Positions 7,782-15,839 of a stretch of 62,892 bases of DNA are shown here, piece by piece. Source of the DNA: Sulfuricellaceae bacterium (lineage in GTDB: Bacteria; Pseudomonadota; Gammaproteobacteria; Burkholderiales; Sulfuricellaceae); the NCBI GenBank assembly GCA_030690895.1, contig JAUYFQ010000006.1, forward strand, positions 1 through 62,892. Direction: 5' to 3'. The notes below the pieces were generated by a model. That model searched no databases. It was not told the origin of the DNA and was given only the letters and a program-made list of their open reading frames with translations. The translations under genes and the position numbers were made by a program. Numbering within the stretch: position 1 is the first letter of the stretch; the number at the start of each line of letters is the position of its first letter.

Positions 7782-10499
7782 TCATGAGACCGACAAGGGC
7801 TTTATCTGCCCCATGAGCTTGCTGTCAATTTGCTGGCTGACATTTCGCCCTTGCTCATCCTCCGCCACAGCCATCAGAAACAGGCAACGCCCGCCGCTGG
7901 ATTGTTCCCACTGATAGCCGACTTGCATTTTTTCGCGCGAGTCGTCGTTGGTCCTGTAGGGTTCGCCCTTGTATTCCACCACCATCACGCGACCATCGCT
8001 TAGTTCACACACAAAATCCGGGTAGAAATAATCTGTTGCGGTCGGCAGCCAAAAAGAGAATCTGTCCTCTTTTTCCACGTTGCGCACCCAGTATTTTATT
8101 TGCGGGTTCATGTCGATGGCTCGGGCGCATAGAAACTCCTCCGCAGGCTGGCCGTTGGCACGCTTTTCGCGCAAATCGTGGATGACAGGGTAATAGTGCT
8201 TCTGGAAGCGGTAGCGCCCGGCGTAGAACGGCGGCCTTGCCGGGTAATGATTAGGGTGGAAAGCGAAGGCGTAGCGGAAACCCTCTTCCAGCCGTGGAGC
8301 GGCAAGAAATTCCGGCAGCGACTTCTGAAAACCCGCCTTGACCGCAGTTTGCCTGCGCCGTTCGATTTCCCGCCGCACGGCTTCCGCCAGCGGATGCTTG
8401 GCGCGCACCAAGGCCGTGAGCGTGAAGCCACGGTCGGCAATCAGATGGCGCGTTAAAACCAGTAGCCATTTAACGAGCGCAGCCTGCCCCACATCAATCT
8501 GTCGGCATTCCCGATCCAGCCAGCGCACCAGATCATTGTCGCTGGCATGGGCGGCAATCTCGTTAAGGTGAAGCTGGCCGCTGTCCGTAGTCTGATAAAC
8601 CACCTTGCCGCCCTCCACATCAATCTCGAACGCCGTACCGCTTTCGCGGATGGTAAAACCAGCCAGGTTCATCGGCTCCGCGAACAGGTCGAATTCGCCC
8701 AATTCCGAAAGCAGCCGTTTTTCCACCGGCTGCACTTCGCCATCCCAATCCAGGCACAGTTGCGGCAAGGGTGCAAAGCGCTCGCTCCGCGCCGATGGCG
8801 CCAGCAGCGCCGCCTGACGGGTGCGCTCGCGCTCGATGGCTTCTTTCACCGTCTGCTGCTGCTTCGCGCCCTTGCAGGCGGTGAGCAGGAAGTCTTCCAC
8901 CGCTTCGGTCAATTCACCGCGCACAATGGCCGTTGCGCCGTTGGTGGTGGGGCGTATCTCGATGATCTCCCTGAGCGCATCGGGGACTGCCTGCGTCGGC
9001 GTCACGGGCAATGAAATCACCGCTTCCGCCGGGCGGGGCTGGTGGTGGCTGCCACCATCCAGCAAGGGCAATGCACTTTGCGCCGGGGCAATCGCCAGCG
9101 CGGCCTCATACGCCTCAAAGCCCATGTTGTTCACCAGCCGGTCGGCCAGTTGGTCGGCTACCCGCGCGGTCACGCTGGAAACCATGTGCGCATAAGCCTT
9201 GCCCATTTCCGGCTGGCTGCGCGGGCGGGCATAGGGCATACGCAGCACGCGCCCAAGAATCTGCTCCACGTCCTTGGAGCTTTTCATGTCCTGCAAACCG
9301 CACAGCACATAAGCAAAGGGGCAATCCCAGCCTTCCTTGAGCGCTTCCACGGTGATAACAAAACGAATCGCGCAGCCTGGATCAGCCAACATGATGCCGT
9401 CCAGTTCCTTCTGATCGCCGGTGGCGATAGCAATCTGGCTGCGGTCGAGTTTTTCGCCGTCATGGCTGGTCAAATGTTCCAGCAGTTTTTCAACCGTAGC
9501 CTCGCCATTCTTCGGCTCGGCCTGAAACAACAGCACCGGGCGAATATAGTCGGGCTCCCTGGCCGCCAACGCTTCAAGCCGGTCGCGGGTCAGAATGGCG
9601 TCGCGCACCGCATCTTTCCAGCCGGTCGGATGCTCCATCAGCACGATGGGCAGCTTGATCATGTCTTCCCGCGCCAGCGCCTGCGCGCCGACGTGAAACA
9701 GCACATTGCTACCGCTTACCGGCGTAGCGGTCATTTCAATCAAACAGGCCGGGTGCAAATTCCTGAGGGTGCGGAAAGCAAGATCGGTACGGTTGTTGTG
9801 CGCTTCGTCCACCACCACTATCGGCTGATGGAGCGTCAGCCAGTTGGCCAGCGACGCCTTGACCTTGCCGATGTCGGTGGCGGTCAGATAGGGCTGGGCG
9901 GCAATATCCGCTGCCAATACCTTGTCCAGCTTCGCTTCCTGCTGCGGCGTCAGCGCCTGAAAGTGGGGCGCCAGACTTTCATCGAAGGAATAGACGTTGC
10001 GCTTGGTTTTATCGGTAATGGCAAAGGATTGAATTGTCGCCACCACGATAATGGCAGCACTCCCCACCTCATGTCGCCCCACGGTTGCCAGCTCATCCAG
10101 CGCGCAAACGCGGACTCTTTCGCCGAAATACTCCGTCAGCGCCTCGCGGCAAGGGTGGCGCGGCGTCGAGAGTGAAGCCAGTGTCTGGGAGCGGATGGCG
10201 TCCGATGGCACCAGCCACAAGGCTATCGGCGCGTCAGTATCGAGGTAACTTTTGCCCACCCGCGCCACTGCATGAGCGGCGAGAAAAGTCTTGCCGCCGC
10301 CGGTAGGGATGCGCACGCAAACGGCGGGTGCCTCGCCCAGCGCGTTGGCGTCATAATCGGCCTGCCAGGTTTGCCCGTTCTTTTCCAGCACCGGCGCGCA
10401 ATCCCGCCAGGCAGCTTCCAGCCCGGCCACGCGCAGCTTGCGAAAGAAAGCATCCAGCGTCACCAGCGCCTTGTCCTGATAATCCTTGAGCTTGAACAT
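7782..10499 (-). CDS. Type III restriction endonuclease Res subunit (SF2 helicase plus nuclease)
   Basis: 905 residues. Walker A is RIPTGGGKTF (64-71) and the DEAH box is VVVDEAHNN (about 235-245), followed by TATPVSG and a helicase C-terminal half with GRVLRMPYARPR, the superfamily-2 motif VI. Near the C-terminus YPDFVCELSDGR and VVEYKGE form the PD-(D/E)XK nuclease site of Res subunits. It cuts DNA at a distance from unmethylated asymmetric sites after ATP-driven translocation, together with Mod (12717-14396). It begins 3 bases after the PIN gene stop codon, so it is normally co-expressed with it; the ISAzo13 insertion upstream now separates both from mod. Confidence 0.92.
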   Translation of the reverse strand: MFKLKDYQDKALVTLDAFFRKLRVAGLEAAWRDCAPVLEKNGQTWQADYDANALGEAPAVCVRIPTGGGKTFLAAHAVARVGKSYLDTDAPIALWLVPSDAIRSQTLASLSTPRHPCREALTEYFGERVRVCALDELATVGRHEVGSAAIIVVATIQSFAITDKTKRNVYSFDESLAPHFQALTPQQEAKLDKVLAADIAAQPYLTATDIGKVKASLANWLTLHQPIVVVDEAHNNRTDLAFRTLRNLHPACLIEMTATPVSGSNVLFHVGAQALAREDMIKLPIVLMEHPTGWKDAVRDAILTRDRLEALAAREPDYIRPVLLFQAEPKNGEATVEKLLEHLTSHDGEKLDRSQIAIATGDQKELDGIMLADPGCAIRFVITVEALKEGWDCPFAYVLCGLQDMKSSKDVEQILGRVLRMPYARPRSQPEMGKAYAHMVSSVTARVADQLADRLVNNMGFEAYEAALAIAPAQSALPLLDGGSHHQPRPAEAVISLPVTPTQAVPDALREIIEIRPTTNGATAIVRGELTEAVEDFLLTACKGAKQQQTVKEAIERERTRQAALLAPSARSERFAPLPQLCLDWDGEVQPVEKRLLSELGEFDLFAEPMNLAGFTIRESGTAFEIDVEGGKVVYQTTDSGQLHLNEIAAHASDNDLVRWLDRECRQIDVGQAALVKWLLVLTRHLIADRGFTLTALVRAKHPLAEAVRREIERRRQTAVKAGFQKSLPEFLAAPRLEEGFRYAFAFHPNHYPARPPFYAGRYRFQKHYYPVIHDLREKRANGQPAEEFLCARAIDMNPQIKYWVRNVEKEDRFSFWLPTATDYFYPDFVCELSDGRVMVVEYKGEPYRTNDDSREKMQVGYQWEQSSGGRCLFLMAVAEDEQGRNVSQQIDSKLMGQIKPLSVS

Positions 10500-10501
10500 A
10501 G

Positions 10502-10918
10502 CTACTCGATCAGAAACGGATTTTCGATGCGGAGCCGGTCATCCACGACAAAGCCGTGTTGCATATCTTCGCTCAAGACCACGGAACAGTGAGCATCACG
10601 CGCCGCAGCAACAATCAGGCTGTCATAAAACGACCAGCCAAAGCGCTGGGATAACTGTACTGCGGATTGCGTTGTGGATAATGAGAGGGGCACGACAGGC
10701 AAGCAGGAAGTCAGTTCAGTCAGTGCCGCCTCCACCCGAAGATACTGAGCAGGAAACTTCCGCCTGAGCGTATTGCAGAACTCATTCAATACTTGGGCGC
10801 TGACCAGGGATTGGCCGCCAAGTATCAATCTGTTGGCAATTTCACTCTTGGCTTCATCCTGTCCTGTATAGCCATAAACCAGAATATTGGTGTCCAGGAA
10901 ATAGGGCTTAGGACTCAT
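10502..10918 (-). CDS. PIN-domain ribonuclease toxin (VapC-like)
   Basis: 138 residues with the PIN arrangement of acidic residues: FLDTN (Asp near residue 9), a mid-chain Glu in QVLNEFCNT, WSFYDSLIVAAA and VVLSEDMQHG. PIN toxins are Mg-dependent RNases usually neutralised by an adjacent antitoxin. Here the cognate antitoxin is probably the 84-residue gene at 12216-12470, now 1.3 kb away because an ISAzo13-type element inserted between them. The ATG itself lies on the end of the insertion element (TTTTATG), and no Shine-Dalgarno sequence precedes it, so translation may depend on read-through from the transposase message, whose stop codon is only about 19 bases upstream. Confidence 0.87.
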   Translation of the reverse strand: MSPKPYFLDTNILVYGYTGQDEAKSEIANRLILGGQSLVSAQVLNEFCNTLRRKFPAQYLRVEAALTELTSCLPVVPLSLSTTQSAVQLSQRFGWSFYDSLIVAAARDAHCSVVLSEDMQHGFVVDDRLRIENPFLIE

Positions 10919-10937
10919 AAAACAATAAAATGAACTT

Positions 10938-12164
10938 TTACATGGTATTTGGACTAATCACATAGTTCCATTCGCCATGGAAATCATCTCTGTCTATGCG
11001 GATCGTCGAGAACGCCTGGTCACTCACTTTGATGCCCTTCTGATAAAGGTTCGAATCAAGTTCCGCACGCACCTTTAAGCCTTTCCTGGTCGTTGTCGCG
11101 GCGATCAAGTTGACGATCACTTCATGGCTGACCAAGGGGCGTCCTCGCCAGTTCATGCTGATATGCGAAAAAAGGCGGTGCTCGATCTTGTTCCACTTGC
11201 TTGTTCCCGGCGGAAAATGACTGACCCGGATAGTGAGGTTCTCCTCATCGGCGAAGCGTTGCAGCTCAAGCTTCCACAAACGCACGCGCGAACCATTACT
11301 GCCACCGCCGTCTGCCATGATCATCAACTCTTTGGCTTCCGGGTAGGCGCTCTTTCCCATGGAGTGCCACCAGCGTTGGATCGTTGAGACAGCAAAGCTC
11401 GCGGTGTCGTGATCGGTGCCCACGCTCACCCAAGCGGTATTGTTTGCTAAATCATAGACACCATACGGATTAGCGCGGCCCAATTCTTTGTCGACAAAGT
11501 CATACACATTGACTTTCTCCGGGTCGCCTTCCGGGCGCCATTCCTTGCCACCATTCTTGAACTGACCAACCAATTCCTTCTTCTTGGTGTCAACCGAGAT
11601 CACAGGCTGACCGGCAAGCAGGGCAGCCTCCGCTTTCTGGTTGATGAATTCAAATTGTGCATTTCGGTCCGGATGCCCCTTGCCTTCCAGCGTCTTGCGG
11701 TTGCCTTGCAGGCCATATCCCATTTCTTTGAGCAAGGCGCCTACCGACACGTGGCTGATCGTATACCCCTGCGATTGTAGTTCGCGCGACAAATGCATCA
11801 AGCTCTTGCAAGTCCAGCGCAGTGGCGTTTCAGGATCGCCGACCGTCATCGGCTCAACAAGCCGTTCCAGCGCAATACGAATCGTCGGATCCCGCTCCAG
11901 TAACGTCTTGCGGCCTGCTCCTGGACGCCTGATTCGGCGCTGCTCATTTGTGGGCTCTTGCTGTTCCTGCCGCACTTGCTCAAGCTCTTTTAATCCGGCC
12001 AGAATTGATCCGCGCGCAACGCCTGTGGCATTCCAAACCCGCTTCGCACCGCCGTGCCCCAAAACCTTCGCTTCTGCCGCAGCATATAACCGCCGCTGGC
12101 GTTCATCAAGGACGCCTTCAAGCGCCTTATATCGAGCAGTAATCAACGCATCGTCATTAGCCAT
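10938..12164 (-). CDS. ISAzo13-family (Rhodopirellula-type) DDE transposase
   Basis: 408 residues, apparently full length. Recognisable family segments are RRPGAGRKTLLERDP and PETPLRWTCKSLMHLSREL at the N-terminus. The catalytic core has VISVDTKKKELVGQFKNGG (first Asp), LMIMADGGGSNGSR (second Asp) and FPPGTSKWNKIEHRLFSHI (Glu). The gene is in the same direction as the mod-res operon, so transcription starting in or passing through the element could reach the PIN and res genes. No frameshift or stop interrupts it, suggesting a recent insertion. Confidence 0.93.
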   Translation of the reverse strand: MANDDALITARYKALEGVLDERQRRLYAAAEAKVLGHGGAKRVWNATGVARGSILAGLKELEQVRQEQQEPTNEQRRIRRPGAGRKTLLERDPTIRIALERLVEPMTVGDPETPLRWTCKSLMHLSRELQSQGYTISHVSVGALLKEMGYGLQGNRKTLEGKGHPDRNAQFEFINQKAEAALLAGQPVISVDTKKKELVGQFKNGGKEWRPEGDPEKVNVYDFVDKELGRANPYGVYDLANNTAWVSVGTDHDTASFAVSTIQRWWHSMGKSAYPEAKELMIMADGGGSNGSRVRLWKLELQRFADEENLTIRVSHFPPGTSKWNKIEHRLFSHISMNWRGRPLVSHEVIVNLIAATTTRKGLKVRAELDSNLYQKGIKVSDQAFSTIRIDRDDFHGEWNYVISPNTM

Positions 12165-12186
12165 GCGTTAAGTTTACAGTTAAACA

Positions 12187-12210
12187 AAAAGTTCATGTAA
12201 TTATTTTATG
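12187..12210. repeat. ISAzo13-type terminal inverted repeat, transposase-start side
   Basis: aaaagttcatgtaattattt plus tatg; its reverse complement matches 10916-10939 with three mismatches. The 6 bases outside it include CCTCC, the complement of the GGAGG that probably served the PIN gene before the insertion. Confidence 0.78.
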
Positions 12211-12215
12211 CCTCC

Positions 12216-12470
12216 TTAGCGTTCATTCGCCTCGTCCCGGTCGAATTTGTACCCCGTCAGATCCAGCCGTAGCGCACTTAGCCTGCCGCGTGGCGGCGTC
12301 TTCACAATCTGGCGCAACTGGGCCAGCGCTTCATCCATGTCTGCCTGTTGTGGTGGGGCAGGCTGCTCCCGACCCTCCAGAAATTCGACAAAATCCAGCA
12401 CCTCCGCAACACGTTGTTCGCTCAGGCGTTCCAGCTTTTCGTCAATGCGTTGTTTCAATCGTGAATTCAT
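12216..12470 (-). CDS. Antitoxin of the PIN toxin (DUF2281/VapB-like)
   Basis: 84 residues. The N-terminal helical segment contains EVLDFVEFLEGRE, common in small antitoxins of the DUF2281 type, and the C-terminus ends GYKFDRDEANER, a tail typical of antitoxins encoded directly before PIN toxins. It probably binds and inhibits the PIN protein and may autoregulate the operon. It starts 4 bases after the stop of the upstream antitoxin-like gene, whose last codons provide GAGG. Its stop codon is followed at once by GGAGG, evidently the former ribosome-binding site of the toxin, now cut off by the insertion element. Confidence 0.75.
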   Translation of the reverse strand: MNSRLKQRIDEKLERLSEQRVAEVLDFVEFLEGREQPAPPQQADMDEALAQLRQIVKTPPRGRLSALRLDLTGYKFDRDEANER

Positions 12471-12473
12471 GCT

Positions 12474-12695
12474 TTACCTCGCCTTATTTAGGTCACGATA
12501 GGCTTCCTCATCGGCTTGCCCCGCCCATTCGGACAAGGATGCCTCCACCCCAAGGAGATAATCGTCATCTTCCTGCAACTTGCTGCGCCTTTTTCGATCC
12601 GCAACAAACTCCACAAAATCAAGAATTTCAGACAAGTGCGCATCGTCCATTTGATGCAGGCGCTCGACAATCCGATTTTCCAGCATGGTATTCAT
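12474..12695 (-). CDS. Second antitoxin-like protein, apparently without its own toxin
   Basis: 73 residues starting MNTMLENRIVERLHQM; the segment HLSEILDFVEFVADRK aligns with the corresponding part of the next gene, so the two share an N-terminal fold. The C-terminus differs: SEWAGQADEEAYRDL, a tail seen in antitoxins that partner RelE or MazF-type toxins. No such toxin gene is present next to it. The ATG at 12695 is chosen because AGGAGGAAACCC precedes it. It lies 21 bases after mod and is part of the same operon. Confidence 0.72.
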   Translation of the reverse strand: MNTMLENRIVERLHQMDDAHLSEILDFVEFVADRKRRSKLQEDDDYLLGVEASLSEWAGQADEEAYRDLNKAR

Positions 12696-12716
12696 GGGTT
12701 TCCTCCTGTTCAAAAA

Positions 12717-14396
12717 TTAACGAGCCTTGATGTCATAGGGAATCTGCTTGAATATGATACCCGATTCCCTCAATCTGGCCTCGCCCAGCCGGGTGGTTTC
12801 GCCGTAGATCACGCGCGGGCCGGTGTGGGGAAACTGCTCTTCAAGATGCGCCAGCACTTTGGTCGTCAGCACGTTGCCGCCCTGCGGTCGCCGGTCGCCC
12901 AGGATGCCGTTATAGAGCAGGAAATAAGCCGTACCGTTATGGATGCCAAGCAAGGGCAAATCAAAACAAGCGCCTTTTCGCGTGTGTTGTTCCGCTTCAG
13001 CGGAATACAACCACGGCGAAGACCCTTGCGGTCTCTCCATTGCCCCTTCTCCCCCCGGGAGAAGGTTGGGATGAGGGTAGCCCCCTGCGGGTGAGGGGCA
13101 GTAAGGTTCGCCCGTCTCGAAATGCCAGAGAAATGCGGCCAGCGCCTTGAAGCGCACGGCGGGGTGGATGCCGCCGTCAGCATCGAACACCGGTTCGCCC
13201 AAGGTGTGGAAACGGAAGCCGCCGCCACCCTGCCAGTTTACGGTCTGGGAAATGCCGCCTTGTTCGCCTGCTATCACTTTTTCCAGGCGCGGCAGGCAGT
13301 GGGTGACGGCGTGCCCGCCCATTTCGATGCCGATCCAGCGGCGGCCCATTTTGTGCGCGACAGCGGCGGTGGTGCCGGAACCGAGGAAGCTGTCTAAAAC
13401 GAGGTCGCCGGGGTTGGTGGCGATGTGAAGGATTCGCTGAAGTAGGCGTTCGGGTTTGGGTGTGGCAAATAAACTATCGCTAAAAAGCGCTCGCATTTCT
13501 TTTTTTGATTCGTCGTTATGTCCAACTTCATCAAAGAGCCACACAGTCGTTGCTGGCATTGATTCTGTAACTTCACTAAGAAACCGCTTGTAGGCTGGAC
13601 GCGCATTGCCATCAACCCCGAACCAGATTCGGTTGTCTGCAATCAGCTCTGCGAATTTTTCCTTTGTGTAACGCCAGCTTGTCCCTAACGGCGGCCAAAC
13701 CTCACTGCCAGAAGGTAGGCGTACAGGGAAAATTGCATAGTCTCGTGCTTCACTTCTGAGTACGTCACTTGCTTTCCAAGGGCCGCGTGAGTCGTTGTCC
13801 CGGTTTGTGTAGCGTGACGTTTGTTTCTCGGTCTTGGTGATTCGACCAAGCTTGAAACAATCGAGCTTTTTAGCGAATGCGAGAATGAAGTCGTGGGATT
13901 CTGATAGATATTTTGAATCTGATTTTGGCGCATATTTCTTCTGCCAAATAACTGAAGAAACGAAATTTCCCCGCCCAAACACCTCATCCATCAACACCTT
14001 GAGGTAATGCCCCTCGTTGTCGTCGATGGACACCCAGATACTGCCATCCTCCGCCAGCAGTTCGCGCAGCAGCACCAGGCGGGGATACATGGTGGAAAGC
14101 CATTGTGAGTGCTCCAGCTTGTCGTCGTAATGCTCGAAGGCGGATTGGGTGTTGTAGGGCGGGTCGATATAGATGCACTTCACCTGCCCCCGGTAAAAAG
14201 GCAGCAGCGCTTTCAGCGCCGTGAGGTTGTCGCCCTGAATCAGCAGGTTTTGCGAGCAGCCGCTGCGCGGCTTGCCTGCGTACCCCGCTTCCGCGCCGGC
14301 ATCGCCGTGCGCGGATTCAAATTGCAGCAGGTGGTAAGGCACATCGGCGGCGCTGCTCACCGCTTGCGCTTTATTCACCCAATCGAGAAACGGCAT
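12717..14396 (-). CDS. Type III restriction-modification adenine methyltransferase (Mod)
   Basis: 559 residues. The catalytic motif IV is YIDPPY (DPPY at 78-81) and the SAM-binding motif I is DSFLGSGTT (about 335-342), in the DPPY-first order of beta-class N6-adenine methyltransferases used by type III systems. It methylates one strand of the recognition site and is required for Res. Between WHFETGEPY and LPLLGIHNGTAYF lies an unusual stretch of about 44 residues (433-476) that includes PSPAGGYPHPNLLPGGEG, encoded by an in-frame copy of the dispersed palindromic repeat. The start at 14396 (MPFLDWVNK, preceded by CAGGAAGC) is preferred to the longer frame. First gene of the operon mod - two antitoxins - [IS] - PIN - res. 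Confidence 0.93.
   Translation of the reverse strand: MPFLDWVNKAQAVSSAADVPYHLLQFESAHGDAGAEAGYAGKPRSGCSQNLLIQGDNLTALKALLPFYRGQVKCIYIDPPYNTQSAFEHYDDKLEHSQWLSTMYPRLVLLRELLAEDGSIWVSIDDNEGHYLKVLMDEVFGRGNFVSSVIWQKKYAPKSDSKYLSESHDFILAFAKKLDCFKLGRITKTEKQTSRYTNRDNDSRGPWKASDVLRSEARDYAIFPVRLPSGSEVWPPLGTSWRYTKEKFAELIADNRIWFGVDGNARPAYKRFLSEVTESMPATTVWLFDEVGHNDESKKEMRALFSDSLFATPKPERLLQRILHIATNPGDLVLDSFLGSGTTAAVAHKMGRRWIGIEMGGHAVTHCLPRLEKVIAGEQGGISQTVNWQGGGGFRFHTLGEPVFDADGGIHPAVRFKALAAFLWHFETGEPYCPSPAGGYPHPNLLPGGEGAMERPQGSSPWLYSAEAEQHTRKGACFDLPLLGIHNGTAYFLLYNGILGDRRPQGGNVLTTKVLAHLEEQFPHTGPRVIYGETTRLGEARLRESGIIFKQIPYDIKAR
13042..13100. repeat. Dispersed palindromic repeat inside mod
   Basis: ccccttctccccccgggaga and aggttgggatgagggtagcc, followed by ccctgcgggtgaggggc. 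It is a GC-rich variant of the CTCTCCC/GGGAGAG family, inserted in frame in mod. The neighbouring ggaatacaaccacggcgaag segment may be part of the same inserted block. Confidence 0.65.
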
Positions 14397-14474
14397 GATG
14401 CTTCCTGTTTGATATTGTGATGACGCGACAATCGAGGTTTGCCGGATTATACCCACCTCCAGGGTGATCGACCG

Positions 14475-15248
14475 TCAGCCCATGTTTAGCGCGCGCAGAC
14501 CTACCCACAACAGCCCCATCAAAACCGGTTGATGCAGCATGTAAATCAGCAGGCTGTGCCGACCTGCCAGCGCCAGCATGCGGGCGATGGAGTGATTGCT
14601 TCGCCAGGCAGCCAGGACGGGCTTCCATGAGCTGCGGAGGAAAAATTTACCCAGGAACGAGCCGATCAAAACGATGCCTAGCCAGGGCATCAGGGGGACG
14701 TAATCTTCGGTGATCGGCTTGTGGGTCACAAGCCCCATCCATTGCAGCCAGGGGTGATCGAATACCGGGTGCTGGAAAGTCAGGCCGGCCAGAATGATCA
14801 GGATGCCCAAGCCCAGATTCAGCCAGTACAGGCGTACAAAGGCGAGGCCGACGATGCTGGCAAACAGGATCAAGTGCAGGACGCCAAAGAATATCCAGCT
14901 CTCGGGAAATATCATGCGGCTGGAGATGCTTGTCAGCAAGGCTGCTGCGGCAAGCCACCCCAGGCGGGTGAAATAGCGCCGCAAGTTGAATCCGCCTGCC
15001 GTGGCCAACACCAGGCTGATGCCGACCAGGCCGAGAAACAGGCTCAGAATAAGGGAGCGAGCGGCGAGCCAGAATAGGTCATGCTTGAAATCGAATTGGG
15101 TCAGGCCGAAATGCTTGAGATCGAAGCAGAAGTGGTAGCCGACCATCAACGCAATGGCAAAGCCGCGCATCAGGTCGAATAGTTGAACGCGACCGGGAGC
15201 GGGCGGGCTTCCTGCTTTCTGGTTCTTTTTATTACCGGATTTCTTCAT
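14475..15248 (-). CDS. DUF1624 (heparan-alpha-glucosaminide N-acetyltransferase-like) membrane protein
   Basis: 257 residues, about seven to eight membrane segments. The N-terminal VQLFDLMRGFAIALMVGYHF carries the conserved Asp/Arg and His region of the DUF1624/acyltransferase-like family, and the C-terminal GRHSLLIYMLHQPV is the other family hallmark. Members are predicted acetyl- or acyl-transfer membrane enzymes; the substrate is unknown. A basic, lysine-rich N-tail (MKKSGNKKNQKAG) faces the cytoplasm. It is transcribed divergently from the cytochrome gene at 15379 and begins 79 bases upstream of mod in mod's direction, so it may precede mod in transcription. Confidence 0.82.
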   Translation of the reverse strand: MKKSGNKKNQKAGSPPAPGRVQLFDLMRGFAIALMVGYHFCFDLKHFGLTQFDFKHDLFWLAARSLILSLFLGLVGISLVLATAGGFNLRRYFTRLGWLAAAALLTSISSRMIFPESWIFFGVLHLILFASIVGLAFVRLYWLNLGLGILIILAGLTFQHPVFDHPWLQWMGLVTHKPITEDYVPLMPWLGIVLIGSFLGKFFLRSSWKPVLAAWRSNHSIARMLALAGRHSLLIYMLHQPVLMGLLWVGLRALNMG

Positions 15249-15378
15249 TGCCGAGATGATAAGAGGGCTTGTCCGAGATTGCCAATTTTCTTCTGGAGAT
15301 TATCCGGACACTTAATTTTCCCATAATGTTGGCGTGGTCAAATGCGGTTGCCTTTAATCCATCCACAAGGGGGAAATT

Positions 15379-15696
15379 ATGCATCGACTTATTATCGCTA
15401 CCGGATTCGTGGCTTTTGCTGCCTGGTCCCAAGCATCATCCGCAGCCACAACGGTTGCCGCACCTCATCCGGGCAGATTGCTCGCTTCCAACTGTTTTCA
15501 ATGCCATGGCACCAACGGGCGCGCCGTTTCTGGTTTTGAAAGCCTGGCTGGTGAATCTGCCGCCGAAATTTACAAGGAAATGAAGGAAATGCAGCGTGAT
15601 CCGGCTGGCGAAAACATCATGCACGTTCATGCTCGCGGATATACCGATCAGGAATTGCAGTTGATTGCCGACTATTTTTCCAAACAGCCTCGCTAA
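15379..15696 (+). CDS. Monohaem cytochrome c, probable partner of the FccB flavoprotein
   Basis: 105 residues with a signal peptide (cleavage near SSA-AT), one haem c site CFQCH and a distal Met in ENIMHVH. The GRLLASNCFQCHGTNG region resembles the small cytochrome subunit of flavocytochrome c sulfide dehydrogenase (FccA) and related class I cytochromes. It precedes fccB in the same direction, so it is likely to receive electrons from the flavoprotein in the periplasm. A palindromic repeat separates the two genes. AGGGGGAAATT precedes the ATG. Confidence 0.85.
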   Translation: MHRLIIATGFVAFAAWSQASSAATTVAAPHPGRLLASNCFQCHGTNGRAVSGFESLAGESAAEIYKEMKEMQRDPAGENIMHVHARGYTDQELQLIADYFSKQPR

Positions 15697-15751
15697 CGGG
15701 CATGGCGAATCGCCGCCCCAAATGATGAAACAACGCTTCGCCATGCCCGTT

Positions 15752-15810
15752 TCCCTCTCTCCTTGCTCTCTCCCAGAGGGCGAGAGGGACGCAGGCTCGC
15801 TACGCGAGTT
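15752..15810. repeat. Dispersed CTCTCCC/GGGAGAG palindromic repeat, cytochrome-fccB spacer
   Basis: Inverse orientation to the copies at 7385 and 41405: ctctcccagagggcgagagg followed by gacgcaggctcgctacgcga. It occupies most of the 143-base spacer and may separate or attenuate transcription between the cytochrome gene and fccB. Confidence 0.8.
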
Positions 15811-15839
15811 TCCTATTTACCAATTCCCAGGAGAACAAT

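Larger units (their letters stand above)
10916..12210 (-). mobile_element. ISAzo13-family insertion sequence with about 24-bp terminal inverted repeats
   Basis: The transposase gene 10938-12164 is bounded by imperfect inverted repeats: 10916-10939 (cataaaacaataaaatgaac plus tttt) and the reverse complement of 12187-12210, matching at 21 of 24 positions. A 2-bp TA or AT target duplication is compatible with the flanks. Removing the element restores GGAGG-cat-ATG, that is, an antitoxin stop codon followed by a ribosome-binding site and the PIN start. Confidence 0.8.

Noticed and set aside
9042..10175. Plus-strand frame of 377 codons opposite the res gene
   Set aside because: Antisense to helicase motifs with clear conservation; its translation has no recognisable domain.
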